Assembly: GCF_003992675.1 (NCBI RefSeq)
Contig: NZ_RZMZ01000005.1
Coordinates: forward strand, 62,001 to 126,000
Direction of reading: 5' to 3'
Origin: Flagellimonas marinaquae
GTDB lineage: Bacteria > Bacteroidota > Bacteroidia > Flavobacteriales > Flavobacteriaceae
DNA: 64,000 bases
Below, one piece after another: positions 19,497 to 29,907 of the stretch. Every line of letters begins with the position of its first letter. The stretch's first letter is position 1. The notes under the pieces are model-generated. The model did not search any database. It had not been told where the DNA came from and saw only the letters and a list, made by a program, of their open reading frames with translations. The translations under genes and the position numbers were made by a program.

Positions 19497-19904
19497 CTAG
19501 CTTTGAACGTTGTTATTGGCCTCCAAAATCATGGTTACATGATTGGAACGCTTTCTAATTCTATGTGCCCTACCTTGGGGAGCTGGTCGCAGTCTTTTTA
19601 GCATGGTACCTCCGTCAACACGGATTTCCTTGATGTAAAGATCTGCAGCTTCAATATCAGCACCCTCGTTTTTAGCTTCCCAGTTGGCAATTGCAGAAAG
19701 CAACAGTTTCTCCAGCTTTCTAGAAGCTTCTTTTGGGTTAAATCTTAGGGTAGCCAAAGCCAACTCAACCTGTTTTCCTCTGACCAAGTCAGCGACCAAG
19801 CGCATTTTTCTTGGAGAAGTTGGGCAATTGTTAAGCTTTGCAATAGCAAGTTGCTTTTTCTCTTCTTTTAACCTTTCGGCCATTTCTCTTTTACGAACTC
19901 CCAT
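19497..19904 (-). CDS. rplV: 50S ribosomal protein uL22
   Basis: A 135-residue tunnel-wall protein whose beta-hairpin reaches the macrolide site ([28 protein letters not shown]). The core [19 protein letters not shown] is standard. The N-terminal [18 protein letters not shown] is an extension common in Bacteroidota; an internal ATG (residue 8) is an alternative start. Confidence 0.96.
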   Translation of the reverse strand: MGVRKREMAERLKEEKKQLAIAKLNNCPTSPRKMRLVADLVRGKQVELALATLRFNPKEASRKLEKLLLSAIANWEAKNEGADIEAADLYIKEIRVDGGTMLKRLRPAPQGRAHRIRKRSNHVTMILEANNNVQS

Positions 19905-19911
19905 AGCTTAC

Positions 19912-20190
19912 TTACTTTTTTCCTTTGTTTTTAGCTCCTGCATGACCTCTAAAAGATCTTGTAGGTGAAAATTCCCCAAGTTTGTGACCTACCATGTTTT
20001 CAGTAACAAAAACAGGGACAAATTGTCTACCGTTATGCACCGCGATGGTTTGCCCAACAAAGTCTGGCGTTATCATAGAGGCTCTAGACCACGTTTTGAT
20101 AACTGATTTCTTACCTGATTCTATATTGGCTTGGACTTTCTTCTCCAAGCTATAATGAACGTATGGTCCTTTTTTTAACGAACGTGCCAT
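19912..20190 (-). CDS. rpsS: 30S ribosomal protein uS19
   Basis: A 92-residue head protein near the A-site finger. The start [18 protein letters not shown] and the signature [25 protein letters not shown] followed by [11 protein letters not shown] identify it. Eleven bases after rplB. Confidence 0.98.
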   Translation of the reverse strand: MARSLKKGPYVHYSLEKKVQANIESGKKSVIKTWSRASMITPDFVGQTIAVHNGRQFVPVFVTENMVGHKLGEFSPTRSFRGHAGAKNKGKK

Positions 20191-20201
20191 TTACTTTTCT
20201 T

Positions 20202-21026
20202 TTATTTCTTTCTACGTTCTACGATATACTTATTGGTGTCCTTGGTTCTAGAACGGGTTCTAAATCCTTTTGCAGGAATACCGTTTCTAGACCTTGGATG
20301 ACCACCGGAAGCTCTACCTTCACCACCTCCCATTGGGTGATCCACAGGGTTCATAGCTACTGGTCTGGTTCTCGGTCTTCTACCCAACCATCTGCTTCTA
20401 CCGGCTTTACCGCTAACAAGCAATTGGTGGTCTGAGTTCGATACCGCCCCAATGGTCGCCAAACAAGTGGCCAACACCATTCTGGATTCGCCAGAAGGCA
20501 ATTTCATAGTCACAAACTTTCCGTCCTTCGCCATCAATTGGGCAAAAGTACCGGCGCTACGAGCCATGATGGCTCCTTGACCTGGTCTCAGTTCAATACA
20601 GGAAACAATGGTACCCAAAGGAATCTCACTCAACGGAAGTGCATTTCCTATTTCGGGAGCAGATCCGGTTCCAGACTGAATAGTCTGACCAACTTGCAAC
20701 CCGTTTTGGGCAACTACATATCTTTTTTCTCCGTCCTTATATTCAACCAAGGCGATAAATGCAGTTCTGTTGGGATCGTACTGGATAGAAACCACAGTGG
20801 CCTCAACCCCTTGCTTGTCCCTTTTGAAATCGATAATTCGATATCTTCTTTTATGCCCACCACCTTTATGGCGCATGGTCATCTTTCCTTGACTGTTCCT
20901 ACCACCTGTCTTTTTTATCGGAGCAAGCAAGCTTTTCTCCGGCTTATCAGTAGTAATCGCGTCAAATCCGTTTACTACTCTAAAACGCTGACCAGGGGTT
21001 ATCGGTTTTAATTTTCTAACTGACAT
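20202..21026 (-). CDS. rplB: 50S ribosomal protein uL2
   Basis: A 274-residue protein essential for subunit joining and peptidyl transfer. The conserved C-terminal stretch [19 protein letters not shown] includes the histidine implicated in activity; [12 protein letters not shown] precedes it. The N-terminal OB and SH3-like domains are complete ([19 protein letters not shown]). Confidence 0.98.
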   Translation of the reverse strand: MSVRKLKPITPGQRFRVVNGFDAITTDKPEKSLLAPIKKTGGRNSQGKMTMRHKGGGHKRRYRIIDFKRDKQGVEATVVSIQYDPNRTAFIALVEYKDGEKRYVVAQNGLQVGQTIQSGTGSAPEIGNALPLSEIPLGTIVSCIELRPGQGAIMARSAGTFAQLMAKDGKFVTMKLPSGESRMVLATCLATIGAVSNSDHQLLVSGKAGRSRWLGRRPRTRPVAMNPVDHPMGGGEGRASGGHPRSRNGIPAKGFRTRSRTKDTNKYIVERRKK

Positions 21027-21035
21027 TTCTCGTCT

Positions 21036-21326
21036 TTATAGATTACTGTAAAAATCAATAATATCACCTTCAGCCACATCTACAATTGCCTTTTTAATGG
21101 CATTCGTTTTACCGTGCTGAATTCCGGTTTTTGTATAACGACTCTTACGGATTGGACCATAATTCATGGTTCTTACCTTTTCAACAGATACACCATAAGT
21201 GGATTCTACCGCTTCTTTGATTTCCAACTTGTTTGCTGCTGGATTTACAAAGAATCCATAGCGATTGAAAAGCTCGCTATCGGCGGTCATCTTCTCCGTA
21301 ATTATCGGTTTTATCAACACACTCAT
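21036..21326 (-). CDS. rplW: 50S ribosomal protein uL23
   Basis: A 96-residue tunnel-exit protein that docks trigger factor and SRP. It has LIKPIITEKMT, FFVNPAANKLEIKEAVESTYGV and the motif VEKVRTMNYGPIRKSRYTK. Seven bases after rplD. Confidence 0.98.
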   Translation of the reverse strand: MSVLIKPIITEKMTADSELFNRYGFFVNPAANKLEIKEAVESTYGVSVEKVRTMNYGPIRKSRYTKTGIQHGKTNAIKKAIVDVAEGDIIDFYSNL

Positions 21327-21333
21327 GATTATT

Positions 21334-21963
21334 CTATTTCTTTAGGTTCGATTCAATTCCTTCCAAAGCGCTTTCGGTCAACACCAAACTTGTTGCATTA
21401 ACAATTTTGTAAGTGTTTAATTCTGAACCAGTTACGACTTCTGAGCGGTCCAAATTGCGCGACGACAAATATACATTATTATTTGTACCGCCCAACACAA
21501 TAAGAGACTTTTTCTTATCTATTCCCAAGGAAGACAAGAATTTAACGAAGTCCTTGGTTTTCGGAGCTTCAAAATTGAAGTCTTCCACAACCACCAAAGA
21601 TTGCTCTTTGGACTTCAAGCTCAAGGCCGATTTTCTGGCCAATCGCTTCATATTCTTGTTCAACTTTTGGGTGTAGTCCTTTGGTCTTGGACCAAAAATT
21701 CTACCTCCTCCTCTAAATACAGGAGACTTGATGCTACCGGCCCTTGCAGTACCCGTGCCTTTTTGTTTTTTGATCTTTCTGGTACTACCAGCGATTTCCG
21801 CTCTTTCTTTGGCCTTGTGCGTTCCTTGCCTTTGGTGGGCCAAGTATTGCTTTACATCCAAATAGATAGCGTGCTCGTTAGGCTCTATCGCAAAAACATC
21901 GTCAGAAAGCTCTACTTTCCTACCTGTTTCTTTTCCTGTGATATCTAAAACTGCTACCTTCAT
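21334..21963 (-). CDS. rplD: 50S ribosomal protein uL4
   Basis: A 209-residue protein lining the exit tunnel; in E. coli it is also the repressor of the S10 operon. The internal loop [19 protein letters not shown] and [14 protein letters not shown] are conserved. The frame stays open for 17 codons upstream inside rplC, but [14 protein letters not shown] is the family start and overlaps the rplC stop in a TAATG, so 21963 is chosen. That overlap implies translational coupling to rplC. Confidence 0.97.
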   Translation of the reverse strand: MKVAVLDITGKETGRKVELSDDVFAIEPNEHAIYLDVKQYLAHQRQGTHKAKERAEIAGSTRKIKKQKGTGTARAGSIKSPVFRGGGRIFGPRPKDYTQKLNKNMKRLARKSALSLKSKEQSLVVVEDFNFEAPKTKDFVKFLSSLGIDKKKSLIVLGGTNNNVYLSSRNLDRSEVVTGSELNTYKIVNATSLVLTESALEGIESNLKK

Positions 21964-22586
21964 TATTGCCACCTTTGAATTGTTACGTAAGCATTCTTGT
22001 GACCCGGAACACATCCTTTAACTACCAAAAGATTTTTCTCAGGAACCACTTTCAATACTTTCAAGTTTTGAACTGTCACTCTTTCACCACCCATTCTTCC
22101 GGCCATACGAAGACCTTTAACAACTTTGGATGGATAAGAAGCCGCACCGATGGAACCAGGGGCTCTCAATCTGTTGTGCTGACCGTGGGTTGCTTGACCA
22201 ACTCCAGCGAAACCATGGCGCTTTACAACACCTTGGAATCCTTTTCCTTTTGACGTACCAACTACATCAACAAACTCTCCTTCTACAAACAAATCAACAC
22301 CTACGGTGTCTCCTAGTTTGTATTCACCTTCAAACCCTTGGAACTCAACGACTTTCTTTTTAGGAGAAGTACCTGCTTTTTTGTAGTGGCCTGTTTCGGC
22401 CTTGTTAGCACGTTTTTCTGCCTTGTCATCGAAACCTAGTTGAAGGGCTTTGTACCCGTCTACCTCTTCGGTTCTGACTTGGGTAACCACGCATGGCCCA
22501 GCTTCCAATACGGTACATGGAACGTTCTTTCCATTCTCGTCGAAAATGCTGGTCATACCGATTTTCTTACCTATTAACCCAGACAT
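21963..22586 (-). CDS. rplC: 50S ribosomal protein uL3
   Basis: A 207-residue early-assembly protein near the peptidyl transferase centre. [19 protein letters not shown] starts the protein, and [32 protein letters not shown] carries the conserved loop (the Gln usually methylated lies in GVGQATHGQ). It is preceded by an unusually long, hairpin-rich spacer of 169 bases and overlaps rplD by one base. Confidence 0.98.
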   Translation of the reverse strand: MSGLIGKKIGMTSIFDENGKNVPCTVLEAGPCVVTQVRTEEVDGYKALQLGFDDKAEKRANKAETGHYKKAGTSPKKKVVEFQGFEGEYKLGDTVGVDLFVEGEFVDVVGTSKGKGFQGVVKRHGFAGVGQATHGQHNRLRAPGSIGAASYPSKVVKGLRMAGRMGGERVTVQNLKVLKVVPEKNLLVVKGCVPGHKNAYVTIQRWQ

Positions 22587-22755
22587 ATTTAATTAATTAA
22601 CAATTATTTACTTTTTCAAACTCAAGCCAATTTCTTGGCAAAAAAATTGGGTCAAGAAAACAATTCTGCTCTGACCCAGATTCTTTTCTTTCTCCGTTTT
22701 TCCCGAACCGTCGTCCGGGACATGTGATTTCCACCAACAGCGGAAATGGGTATTA
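22587..22755 (-). promoter_or_regulatory. Structured spacer between rpsJ and rplC
   Basis: This is the longest spacer of the whole ribosomal cluster. It contains three inverted repeats: GCCAA (22626-22630) with TTGGC (22635-22639), TGGGTCA (22648-22654) with TGACCCA (22672-22678), and TCCCG (22701-22705) with CGGGA (22716-22720). No open frame is present. Its place just before rplC-rplD, where L4 is made, suggests an autoregulatory leader or a processing site. A clear TAnnTTTG promoter was not found in it. Confidence 0.4.
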
Positions 22756-23061
22756 TCAGACTTTGATCTCTACCTCCACACCACTTGGAAGCTCAAGCTT
22801 CATAAGGGCATCGATGGTTTTTGATGAAGAGCTGTAAATGTCCAACAATCTCTTGTAAGAGCTTAATTGAAACTGCTCTCTAGCCTTTTTGTTCACGTGG
22901 GGTGAACGCAAAACGGTAAATATCTTTTTACGAGTTGGCAACGGAATCGGTCCAGTTACCACAGCACCCGTAGTTTTTACAGTTTTCACGATCTTTTCAG
23001 CAGATTTGTCCACCAAATTGTGATCGTAAGATTTCAATTTTATTCTAATTTTTTGACTCAT
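22756..23061 (-). CDS. rpsJ: 30S ribosomal protein uS10
   Basis: A 101-residue head protein (NusE), also part of antitermination complexes. Signature: [28 protein letters not shown], then [16 protein letters not shown] at the end. In this genome it belongs with fusA (12 bases) rather than with rplC (169 bases). Confidence 0.98.
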   Translation of the reverse strand: MSQKIRIKLKSYDHNLVDKSAEKIVKTVKTTGAVVTGPIPLPTRKKIFTVLRSPHVNKKAREQFQLSSYKRLLDIYSSSSKTIDALMKLELPSGVEVEIKV

Positions 23062-23073
23062 CTTGCTGAAAAA

Positions 23074-25200
23074 TTAAGCGGTTACTCCTTTAGCTGATTT
23101 GATCACTTCCTCTGCAATGTTGGTAGGTGTTTCGGCATAGTGCGAGAACTCCATTGTTGATGTAGCCCTACCGGAAGACAATGTCCTCAAGGAAGTTACA
23201 TATCCGAACATTTCGGAAAGTGGCACTTCAGCTTTAACAACTTTTGCTCCTGCTCTATCGGACATACTGTTCACCTGACCTCTTCTTCGGTTCAAGTCAC
23301 CAACAATATCACCCATGTTTTCTTCAGGGGTAAGTACTTCCAACTTCATGATAGGCTCCAAAATTACCGCTTTTGCTTTCTTGGCAGCTGCTTTGTAACC
23401 AAGCTTGGCTGCAAGCTCAAACGAAAGTTGGTCGGAATCCACCGCGTGGAAGGAACCATCTTTAAGGGTAACTTTCATGGCATCCATTTCGAAGCCGGCC
23501 AAAGGACCATTTTTCATAGCCTCCCTGAATCCTTTTTCTACAGACGGAACAAATTCCTTAGGAATGTTACCACCTTTTATCTCGTTAACAAATTCAAGAC
23601 CTGTCTTACCTTCCTCTGCAGGCTGCAAAGTAAATACGATGTCCGCAAATTTACCTCGACCACCTGTTTGTTTCTTGTAAGTTTCCCTATGGTCGGCAGA
23701 AGCCGTAATAGCTTCTTTGTACTCTACCTGAGGTTGACCTTGGTTTACTTCTACCTTAAACTCACGCTTCAAACGATCACAGATAATATCCAAGTGCAAC
23801 TCACCCATACCAGAAATAATAGTCTGTCCGGAAGCTTCATCTGTTTTTACTTGGAAGGTTGGATCTTCCTCGGCCAATTTAGCCAAAGCCATACCCAATT
23901 TATCAACGTCTGCCTTTGTTTTAGGCTCTACTGCAATACCGATTACGGGATCGGGGAATTGCATACTTTCCAAAACAATTGGATGTTTTTCATCCGATAG
24001 GGTATCCCCAGTCTTAATATCTTTAAATCCAACAGCAGCACCGATGTCTCCAGCTTCGATAAAATCGATAGCATTTTGCTTGTTAGAGTGCATTTGATAG
24101 ATACGTGAAATACGCTCTTTGTTACCGGAACGGTTGTTCAAGATATAGGAACCAGCGTCCAAACGACCAGAATAAGCTCTAAAGAAAGCCAAACGACCTA
24201 CGAAAGGATCGGTAGCAATCTTAAATGCCAAAGCGGCAAATGGTTCTTTAGGATCCGGTTTTCTTCTTTCTTCTTTTTCAGTATCTGGGTTGACACCGAT
24301 GATATCGTCCTTATCCAATGGAGAAGGCAAATATCTACATACGGCGTCCAACAAGAACTGAACTCCTTTGTTTTTAAAGGAGGAACCACACACCATAGGG
24401 ATAATGGCTCTGTCCATTACCGCTGCACGTAGCGCTGCATGCACCTCTTCCTCCGTGATGGAATCTTCATCTTCGAAGAATTTCTCCATCAACTCCTCAT
24501 CATATTCGGCAACAGCTTCAATTAAGGCAGCTCTAAACTCCCTAACCTCATCCTGCATTTCTGCCGGAATATCAACAACATCGAAAGTAGAACCGAAGTT
24601 ATCTTCGTGCCAAACAACAGCTCTGTTTTTGGCCAAATCCACAATACCTTTAAAATCAGCCTCGTCACCGATAGGCAATACGATTGGAACCGCATTGGAA
24701 CCCAACATTTCGCGAACCTGCTTACAAACAGCCAAGAAGTTGGCTCCTTGTCGGTCCATTTTATTTACGAAACCGATACGTGGTACCTTATAGTTGTCGG
24801 CCAATCTCCAGTTGGTTTCGGATTGTGGCTCAACACCATCAACGGCACTGAACAAGAACACCAATCCGTCCAACACACGAAGGGAACGGTTTACCTCAAC
24901 CGTAAAATCAACGTGTCCGGGAGTGTCGATAATATTAAAGTGATAATCTTTTGTATCAGGCAAAGGCTGTGCGTTCTCCATAGGGAACTTCCAAGTACAG
25001 GTGGTAGCAGCAGAGGTAATGGTAATTCCACGCTCTTGCTCTTGCTCCATCCAGTCCATGGTAGCTGCACCATCGTGCACCTCCCCGATCTTGTGACTCA
25101 CACCTGTATAGAAAAGAATACGCTCTGTAGTTGTAGTCTTTCCAGCATCAATGTGAGCTGCAATACCTATATTCCTTGTGTATTTTAAGTCTCTTCCCAT
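23074..25200 (-). CDS. fusA: Elongation factor G
   Basis: A 708-residue translational GTPase that drives translocation. G motifs: [15 protein letters not shown] near 15-29, [23 protein letters not shown] and [10 protein letters not shown]; domains II-V follow ([41 protein letters not shown] region). It is the housekeeping EF-G, between rpsG (8 bases) and rpsJ (12 bases). No tuf gene follows it, as is usual in Bacteroidota. Confidence 0.98.
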   Translation of the reverse strand: MGRDLKYTRNIGIAAHIDAGKTTTTERILFYTGVSHKIGEVHDGAATMDWMEQEQERGITITSAATTCTWKFPMENAQPLPDTKDYHFNIIDTPGHVDFTVEVNRSLRVLDGLVFLFSAVDGVEPQSETNWRLADNYKVPRIGFVNKMDRQGANFLAVCKQVREMLGSNAVPIVLPIGDEADFKGIVDLAKNRAVVWHEDNFGSTFDVVDIPAEMQDEVREFRAALIEAVAEYDEELMEKFFEDEDSITEEEVHAALRAAVMDRAIIPMVCGSSFKNKGVQFLLDAVCRYLPSPLDKDDIIGVNPDTEKEERRKPDPKEPFAALAFKIATDPFVGRLAFFRAYSGRLDAGSYILNNRSGNKERISRIYQMHSNKQNAIDFIEAGDIGAAVGFKDIKTGDTLSDEKHPIVLESMQFPDPVIGIAVEPKTKADVDKLGMALAKLAEEDPTFQVKTDEASGQTIISGMGELHLDIICDRLKREFKVEVNQGQPQVEYKEAITASADHRETYKKQTGGRGKFADIVFTLQPAEEGKTGLEFVNEIKGGNIPKEFVPSVEKGFREAMKNGPLAGFEMDAMKVTLKDGSFHAVDSDQLSFELAAKLGYKAAAKKAKAVILEPIMKLEVLTPEENMGDIVGDLNRRRGQVNSMSDRAGAKVVKAEVPLSEMFGYVTSLRTLSSGRATSTMEFSHYAETPTNIAEEVIKSAKGVTA

Positions 25201-25208
25201 TGTATTGT

Positions 25209-25685
25209 TTAGAATCTAAAGTGTGAGAATGCTTTATTGGCCTCGGCCATTTTGTGTGTATCCACTCTTTTCTTCACAGCAGCACCTTCTTCTTTGGCGG
25301 CTGCCAAAATTTCGGCTGCCAATTTCTGCGCCATTGATTTTTCGTTACGCTTTCTTGAGTAACTGATCAACCACTTCATGGCAGTAGAAATTTTCCTGTC
25401 CGGACGAATTTGCATCGGAATTTGGAATGTAGCACCACCCACCCTTCTACTTCTTACCTCAACGTGTGGCATTACATTGGAAAGTGCGTCTTTCCACAAT
25501 TCCAATCCTGTTTTTTCTTCGTCGGTATTTTTTTCATCTACGATTTCGATAGCATCGTAGAAAATCTTGAACGCAATAGATTTCTTACCGTCCCACATCA
25601 TCATGTTCACAAATCGTGTAACAAGTTGATCATTGAATTTTGGATCCGGTAATAATGGTCTCTTTTTTGCCTGCTTTTTTCTCAT
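25209..25685 (-). CDS. rpsG: 30S ribosomal protein uS7
   Basis: A 158-residue primary binder of the 16S 3-prime domain at the mRNA exit. Motifs: [54 protein letters not shown] and the end [15 protein letters not shown]. Slightly long for the family, ordinary for this phylum. Confidence 0.98.
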   Translation of the reverse strand: MRKKQAKKRPLLPDPKFNDQLVTRFVNMMMWDGKKSIAFKIFYDAIEIVDEKNTDEEKTGLELWKDALSNVMPHVEVRSRRVGGATFQIPMQIRPDRKISTAMKWLISYSRKRNEKSMAQKLAAEILAAAKEEGAAVKKRVDTHKMAEANKAFSHFRF

Positions 25686-25704
25686 CGCTTCTTCTTAAAA
25701 ATGA

Positions 25705-26079
25705 TTAATTTTTAGGACGCTTTGCACCATACTTAGATCGTCGTTGCGTTCTTCCCGCAACACCTGCGGTATCCAATGCACCGCGAACGATATGATATCG
25801 CACACCAGGCAAATCCTTTACTCTCCCGCCTCTAACCAATACTATCGAGTGCTCTTGGAGGTTGTGACCTTCACCAGGGATGTATGCGTTCACCTCTTTA
25901 CCGTTGGTCAACCTTACCCTTGCAACTTTACGCATTGCAGAGTTTGGTTTCTTTGGCGTAGTAGTATAAACACGCGTACAAACCCCTCTTCGTTGAGGAC
26001 ACGAATCCAAAGCAGCCGATTTACTCTTCTTGGTAATTGTGGCCCTTCCTTTTCGTACTAATTGTGAAATTGTTGGCAT
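25705..26079 (-). CDS. rpsL: 30S ribosomal protein uS12
   Basis: A 124-residue decoding-centre protein and the first gene of the cluster. [18 protein letters not shown] keeps the wild-type lysine, and [13 protein letters not shown] keeps the second lysine/arginine loop region, so no classic streptomycin-resistance change is seen. [11 protein letters not shown] and [10 protein letters not shown] are conserved. A consensus promoter ends 44 bases upstream of the ATG. Confidence 0.98.
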   Translation of the reverse strand: MPTISQLVRKGRATITKKSKSAALDSCPQRRGVCTRVYTTTPKKPNSAMRKVARVRLTNGKEVNAYIPGEGHNLQEHSIVLVRGGRVKDLPGVRYHIVRGALDTAGVAGRTQRRSKYGAKRPKN

Positions 26080-26104
26080 TAAATTTCTTTTAAAAACTAA
26101 ATAA

Positions 26105-26152
26105 CCCTCTTTTTGAGGGCTGCAAATGTAGTGATATTTCCCAATAATTCAA
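26105..26152 (-). promoter_or_regulatory. Promoter of the ribosomal protein cluster with 5-prime hairpin
   Basis: Reading the minus strand: TTG at 26152-26150, exactly 19 nt, then TACATTTG at 26130-26123, a full match to the Bacteroidota consensus. The expected start lies near 26116. CCCTC (26105-26109) and GAGGG (26115-26119) form a hairpin with a T5 loop at or beside the 5-prime end of the message, which may protect or tune it. Confidence 0.75.
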
Positions 26153-26639
26153 ATCCATAACCATTAAATTTCAACATCTAACAAAAAAAGTTGGGGAGCG
26201 ATGCTACTATGGCCAACCATACCCTAAAATTATAAGGTGAAAAATTGTTCATTCCAACCTTATTCCTTTTCCAGTTCGTCTTTATGTGGAACAAAAACGA
26301 ACCCTCTATATTAATGTATAACATCAAAAAAGGTTAAAGCCCCCCCAGCCACCTCCCTTAACATTGCGCTAACAAATAGTCCTTGACCTTTTCGCTAGTG
26401 GAGCACAACAGCTCAAATATACAGAACAACCCATCACCCCTTGTCCAGCAACAGGTCTAGACAGCTAAATTTCATTTAAAACAATTCTACCCCCATTAAA
26501 TTATATAGTTGCTAATGAATTTTACAGTTTTTGCGGTTATTTCATTTCAGAAAGTATTCTTAAAGATTTTATAAAATTAGTTTGGATTATTAACATGGAA
26601 TTATGATTTTAGCACCTAGCTAATTCAAATAATTTAACA
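26153..26639. other. Long intergenic region between rpsL and the susC-like gene
   Basis: About 490 bases without a convincing gene. It separates the divergent ribosomal cluster and the transporter operon and must hold the susC promoter, but I see no clean TTG/TAnnTTTG pair on the plus strand. At 26400-26423 there is a sequence nearly identical to one upstream of the LytS-type kinase at 49532-49556 (see findings). Confidence 0.5.
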
Positions 26640-29600
26640 ATGAGAACAAAACTTAATGGATTGTTAACGCTATTATTGGCGTTTGTTGTGCATATATCCT
26701 ATGCACAAGACAAGACGATTACAGGTACGGTTACGGACGCCGATGGGCTGCCGCTTCCTGGGGTCAACATTGTCGTTGAAGGGACCAGCACTGGTACCCA
26801 AACTGATTTTGATGGTAACTATGCCATCAGCGCAAGGGAAGGACAAACATTACTTTTTACTTACATCGGGCAAAGACCTGCCTCAAGACCTGTAGGTGCC
26901 GGTAATGTAATCAACGTCCAAATGGTGGAAGACACCCAAGCCCTTGAGGAGGTCGTTGTTACCGCCCAAGGTATCAAGCGGGAGAAAAAAGCACTTGGAT
27001 ATTCGGTAACATCGGTAGGTGCCGATCAAATCGAGAACAGATCGGAAGGTGACGTAGCAAGGGTGCTTAACGGTAAGGCCGCGGGGGTGCAGATCACCTC
27101 TGGAGGTGGTACATCCGGTTCCGGTACAAACGTTACGATTAGGGGTTTCAGTTCCTTTAGTGGAAGTAACCAAGCCCTATTTATTGTGGATGGTGTGCCT
27201 TTTAGTAATGACACCAACAGCCCTGGAAACTTTTTGGACGGTAACCCCGCTCCTTCGCGTTTCTTGGATCTCGACCCTAACAACATCGCCAATGTGGAAG
27301 TGTTGAAAGGTCTTGCCGCTACCACATTGTATGGTACGTTGGGACGAAACGGGGTAATCCTGATTACTACAAAAGCAGGAGCTGGCCAGCCAGGCCCAAA
27401 AAAAACCGAGATTACGGTAAGCCAATCCATGTTCACCAACGAATTTGCATCCTTACCTGATTACCAACAACAATTTGGTAACGGTTTTGACCAATCCTTC
27501 GGATGGTTCTTCAGTAACTGGGGACCCAGTTTCGATCGTGATGGTGTTTCCGGTTGGGGCAACCAAGCGGCCATTGATGACCAAGGTACTTTATTGCACC
27601 CTTATGCATCTTCCGCTTTCTTGAACCCTGATGGGCCCAATACGGGCACAAGTGCCTTGGCACAACAGTTTGCCAACCAAAGGTATGACTGGAGACCTTA
27701 CAATTCGGTTGAAGAGTTTATGCGTCCAGGTAGAACGTTGAACACCTCCGTAAATATCGCTGGTGCTTCAGAGGATGGCAACACAACATTCAACGCCAAC
27801 CTTGGATACTTGGATGAAGAAGGCTTTACGCCAGGCAACTCACTTAACCGTTTCAACTTCTCGGTAGGTGGACAATCCAAACTTTCCAACAAGTTCAGCA
27901 TTCAGGCTACGGCCAACTATGCCAGAAGTGATGTAAAGACCCCACCTATTGCCGCGAGTAGAGGTAATGGTTCGTTAGGTCTTTCTGTATTCGGTAACGT
28001 ACTGTTCACCCCTTTGAGTGTGGACCTTATGGGATTGCCTTTTGAGCAGCCCGAAGATGGTTCCAGTATCTACTACCGTAACGGTAACGATATCATCAAC
28101 CCAAGGTGGACGGCCAAAAACGTAACGTACAATAACTTGACCAACAGGTTCAACTTCAATGCTTCCTTGAACTACGAGATCAACGAAAACTTGGGATTGT
28201 CTTGGAGAACTGGTCTGGATTACTATAATGAAAGAAACGTGAACTCTTCTAACCGAGGTGGTGTTGAATTTACCCAAGCCATATTCGGGTTCTTGAACAC
28301 ATACGACAACAACAATACCATCTGGGACCACTATTTGGCCATTAATGGTGATTATGATCTTTCTGAAAAAATCGGGATGACCTTTATTGCAGGTGCCAAC
28401 GCGCGATCCGATTTCTTCGACCAGCAAGGTGTTGCTAGTACAGGACAGATTGTATACGGAATCAAGAGACACTTCAACTATGAAAACCAGTTGCCCATCC
28501 AATTCTCACAAAAAAGAAACATTGTGGGACTATTGGGCCAGGTATCTTTCGATTATGACAACATGTTGTTCTTGAACTTGAATACCAGAACTGACTGGGT
28601 ATCCAACCTAGCTACAGAAAACAGGAGCTTGACCTACCCAGGGGTAAGTGTCTCTTTCTTGCCTACAGCAGCCTTCAAGGGGCTACAGTCCGAGAACGGT
28701 CTGAACTACTTGAAGCTAAGAGCAGGTTATGCAACTTCTGCAAACTTCCCGACCGGTTACCCAACCGTAAGTGTTGTTGAGCAAAACACCCAAGTGTATG
28801 GTGAAGGTGGTGAGATCACCAATAACCAAGTGGACAACTTTAGGGCCAATCCTGATTTAAAGCCTGAGCTTTTGAAGGAGTTCGAGGTGGGTATTGAATC
28901 ACGCTTCTGGCAGAACAGGATTTCTTTTGACTTTACCTATTATGACAGAAGAACCGACGATTTGATCGTAAGCCAACCACTTCCACCATCTACAGGATTT
29001 ACCTTGACACAGTCCAACATTGGACAGATCAGTAATAAAGGTATCGAAGCAGATTTGGGTATCGACCTCTTCAGGGGCGGTAAAGATGGATTCAACTGGA
29101 ACTTCAGGACGAACTTCTTTGCCAACGAGGAAATCGTTGAGGAACAAGAAGAGGATATCATCTTCTATGCAGGTAGTACTGCCCTATTTGTAGGTGCGAA
29201 CGCCGCTATCAAAGGAGAGTCATTGGGTACTATTGTAGGTACTGCCGTTGCTCGTGACGAAAACGGCAACTTCTTGGTAAACAATGGTGGTAACTATGTG
29301 ATCACAGAGCAAGACAATGACGGTAACGTTCCAATCATTGGGGATGCGATTCCGGATTACACCATGAACTTCTTCAACAACCTTTCCTATAAGAACTGGA
29401 GCCTTGGTTTCCAGATCCAGCATGTGAAAGGCGGGGACATCATGTCGAGCACCATCGCGACCCTATTGGGGCGTGGTTTGATTACAGAGACGGCTAACAG
29501 GGAAAATACCTACGTGTTACCAGGTGTAAGCCAGTCTACGGGAGAGCCTAACAATCTTCAGATCAACAACTCTACGTACTACTTCAGCAACTTGTTGTTC

Positions 29601-29882
29601 GGTCCTGCTGAGTTGAAAATCTATGATGCATCCGTGATTCGTTTACAGGAAGTTTCATTGTCATACTCCTTCCCTAAAAAGTTCTTGGACAAAACTCCAT
29701 TTGGAGCACTAACATTGACTGCTCAGGGTTTCAACTTGTGGTATGATGCCTACAATACTCCTGACGGAGCAAACTTTGACCCTAACGTAGCCGGTATCGG
29801 TATCGGAAACGGTCGTGGTTTCGACTTTATGAACGGACCATCGCAACGTAGATACGGATTCAGTGTAAGGGCATCGTTCTAA
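26640..29882 (+). CDS. SusC/RagA family TonB-linked outer membrane transporter
   Basis: At 1080 residues this is a full-size SusC-type importer. A signal peptide (1-22, ending SYA) is followed by a carboxypeptidase-like regulatory domain at about 25-105 (ITGTVTDADGLPLPGVNIVVEGT, FDGNYAI), a plug from about 110 to 240 (VVVTAQG, GKAAGVQI, TIRGFSSFSGSNQALFIVDGVP, NGVILITTKAG) and a beta-barrel ending in an aromatic residue (SVRASF). It imports large substrates with energy from TonB. The SusD-like lid gene follows 25 bases later. No glycosidase, protease, sensor or sigma/anti-sigma pair is adjacent, so the substrate is unknown; peptides are as possible as glycans. Confidence 0.95.
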   Translation: MRTKLNGLLTLLLAFVVHISYAQDKTITGTVTDADGLPLPGVNIVVEGTSTGTQTDFDGNYAISAREGQTLLFTYIGQRPASRPVGAGNVINVQMVEDTQALEEVVVTAQGIKREKKALGYSVTSVGADQIENRSEGDVARVLNGKAAGVQITSGGGTSGSGTNVTIRGFSSFSGSNQALFIVDGVPFSNDTNSPGNFLDGNPAPSRFLDLDPNNIANVEVLKGLAATTLYGTLGRNGVILITTKAGAGQPGPKKTEITVSQSMFTNEFASLPDYQQQFGNGFDQSFGWFFSNWGPSFDRDGVSGWGNQAAIDDQGTLLHPYASSAFLNPDGPNTGTSALAQQFANQRYDWRPYNSVEEFMRPGRTLNTSVNIAGASEDGNTTFNANLGYLDEEGFTPGNSLNRFNFSVGGQSKLSNKFSIQATANYARSDVKTPPIAASRGNGSLGLSVFGNVLFTPLSVDLMGLPFEQPEDGSSIYYRNGNDIINPRWTAKNVTYNNLTNRFNFNASLNYEINENLGLSWRTGLDYYNERNVNSSNRGGVEFTQAIFGFLNTYDNNNTIWDHYLAINGDYDLSEKIGMTFIAGANARSDFFDQQGVASTGQIVYGIKRHFNYENQLPIQFSQKRNIVGLLGQVSFDYDNMLFLNLNTRTDWVSNLATENRSLTYPGVSVSFLPTAAFKGLQSENGLNYLKLRAGYATSANFPTGYPTVSVVEQNTQVYGEGGEITNNQVDNFRANPDLKPELLKEFEVGIESRFWQNRISFDFTYYDRRTDDLIVSQPLPPSTGFTLTQSNIGQISNKGIEADLGIDLFRGGKDGFNWNFRTNFFANEEIVEEQEEDIIFYAGSTALFVGANAAIKGESLGTIVGTAVARDENGNFLVNNGGNYVITEQDNDGNVPIIGDAIPDYTMNFFNNLSYKNWSLGFQIQHVKGGDIMSSTIATLLGRGLITETANRENTYVLPGVSQSTGEPNNLQINNSTYYFSNLLFGPAELKIYDASVIRLQEVSLSYSFPKKFLDKTPFGALTLTAQGFNLWYDAYNTPDGANFDPNVAGIGIGNGRGFDFMNGPSQRRYGFSVRASF

Positions 29883-29907
29883 TAAAAATTGTTAATGATA
29901 TAACATT

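Noticed and set aside
22756..25200. Loss of tuf after fusA
   Set aside because: EF-Tu is encoded elsewhere in most Bacteroidota, so its absence here is normal.
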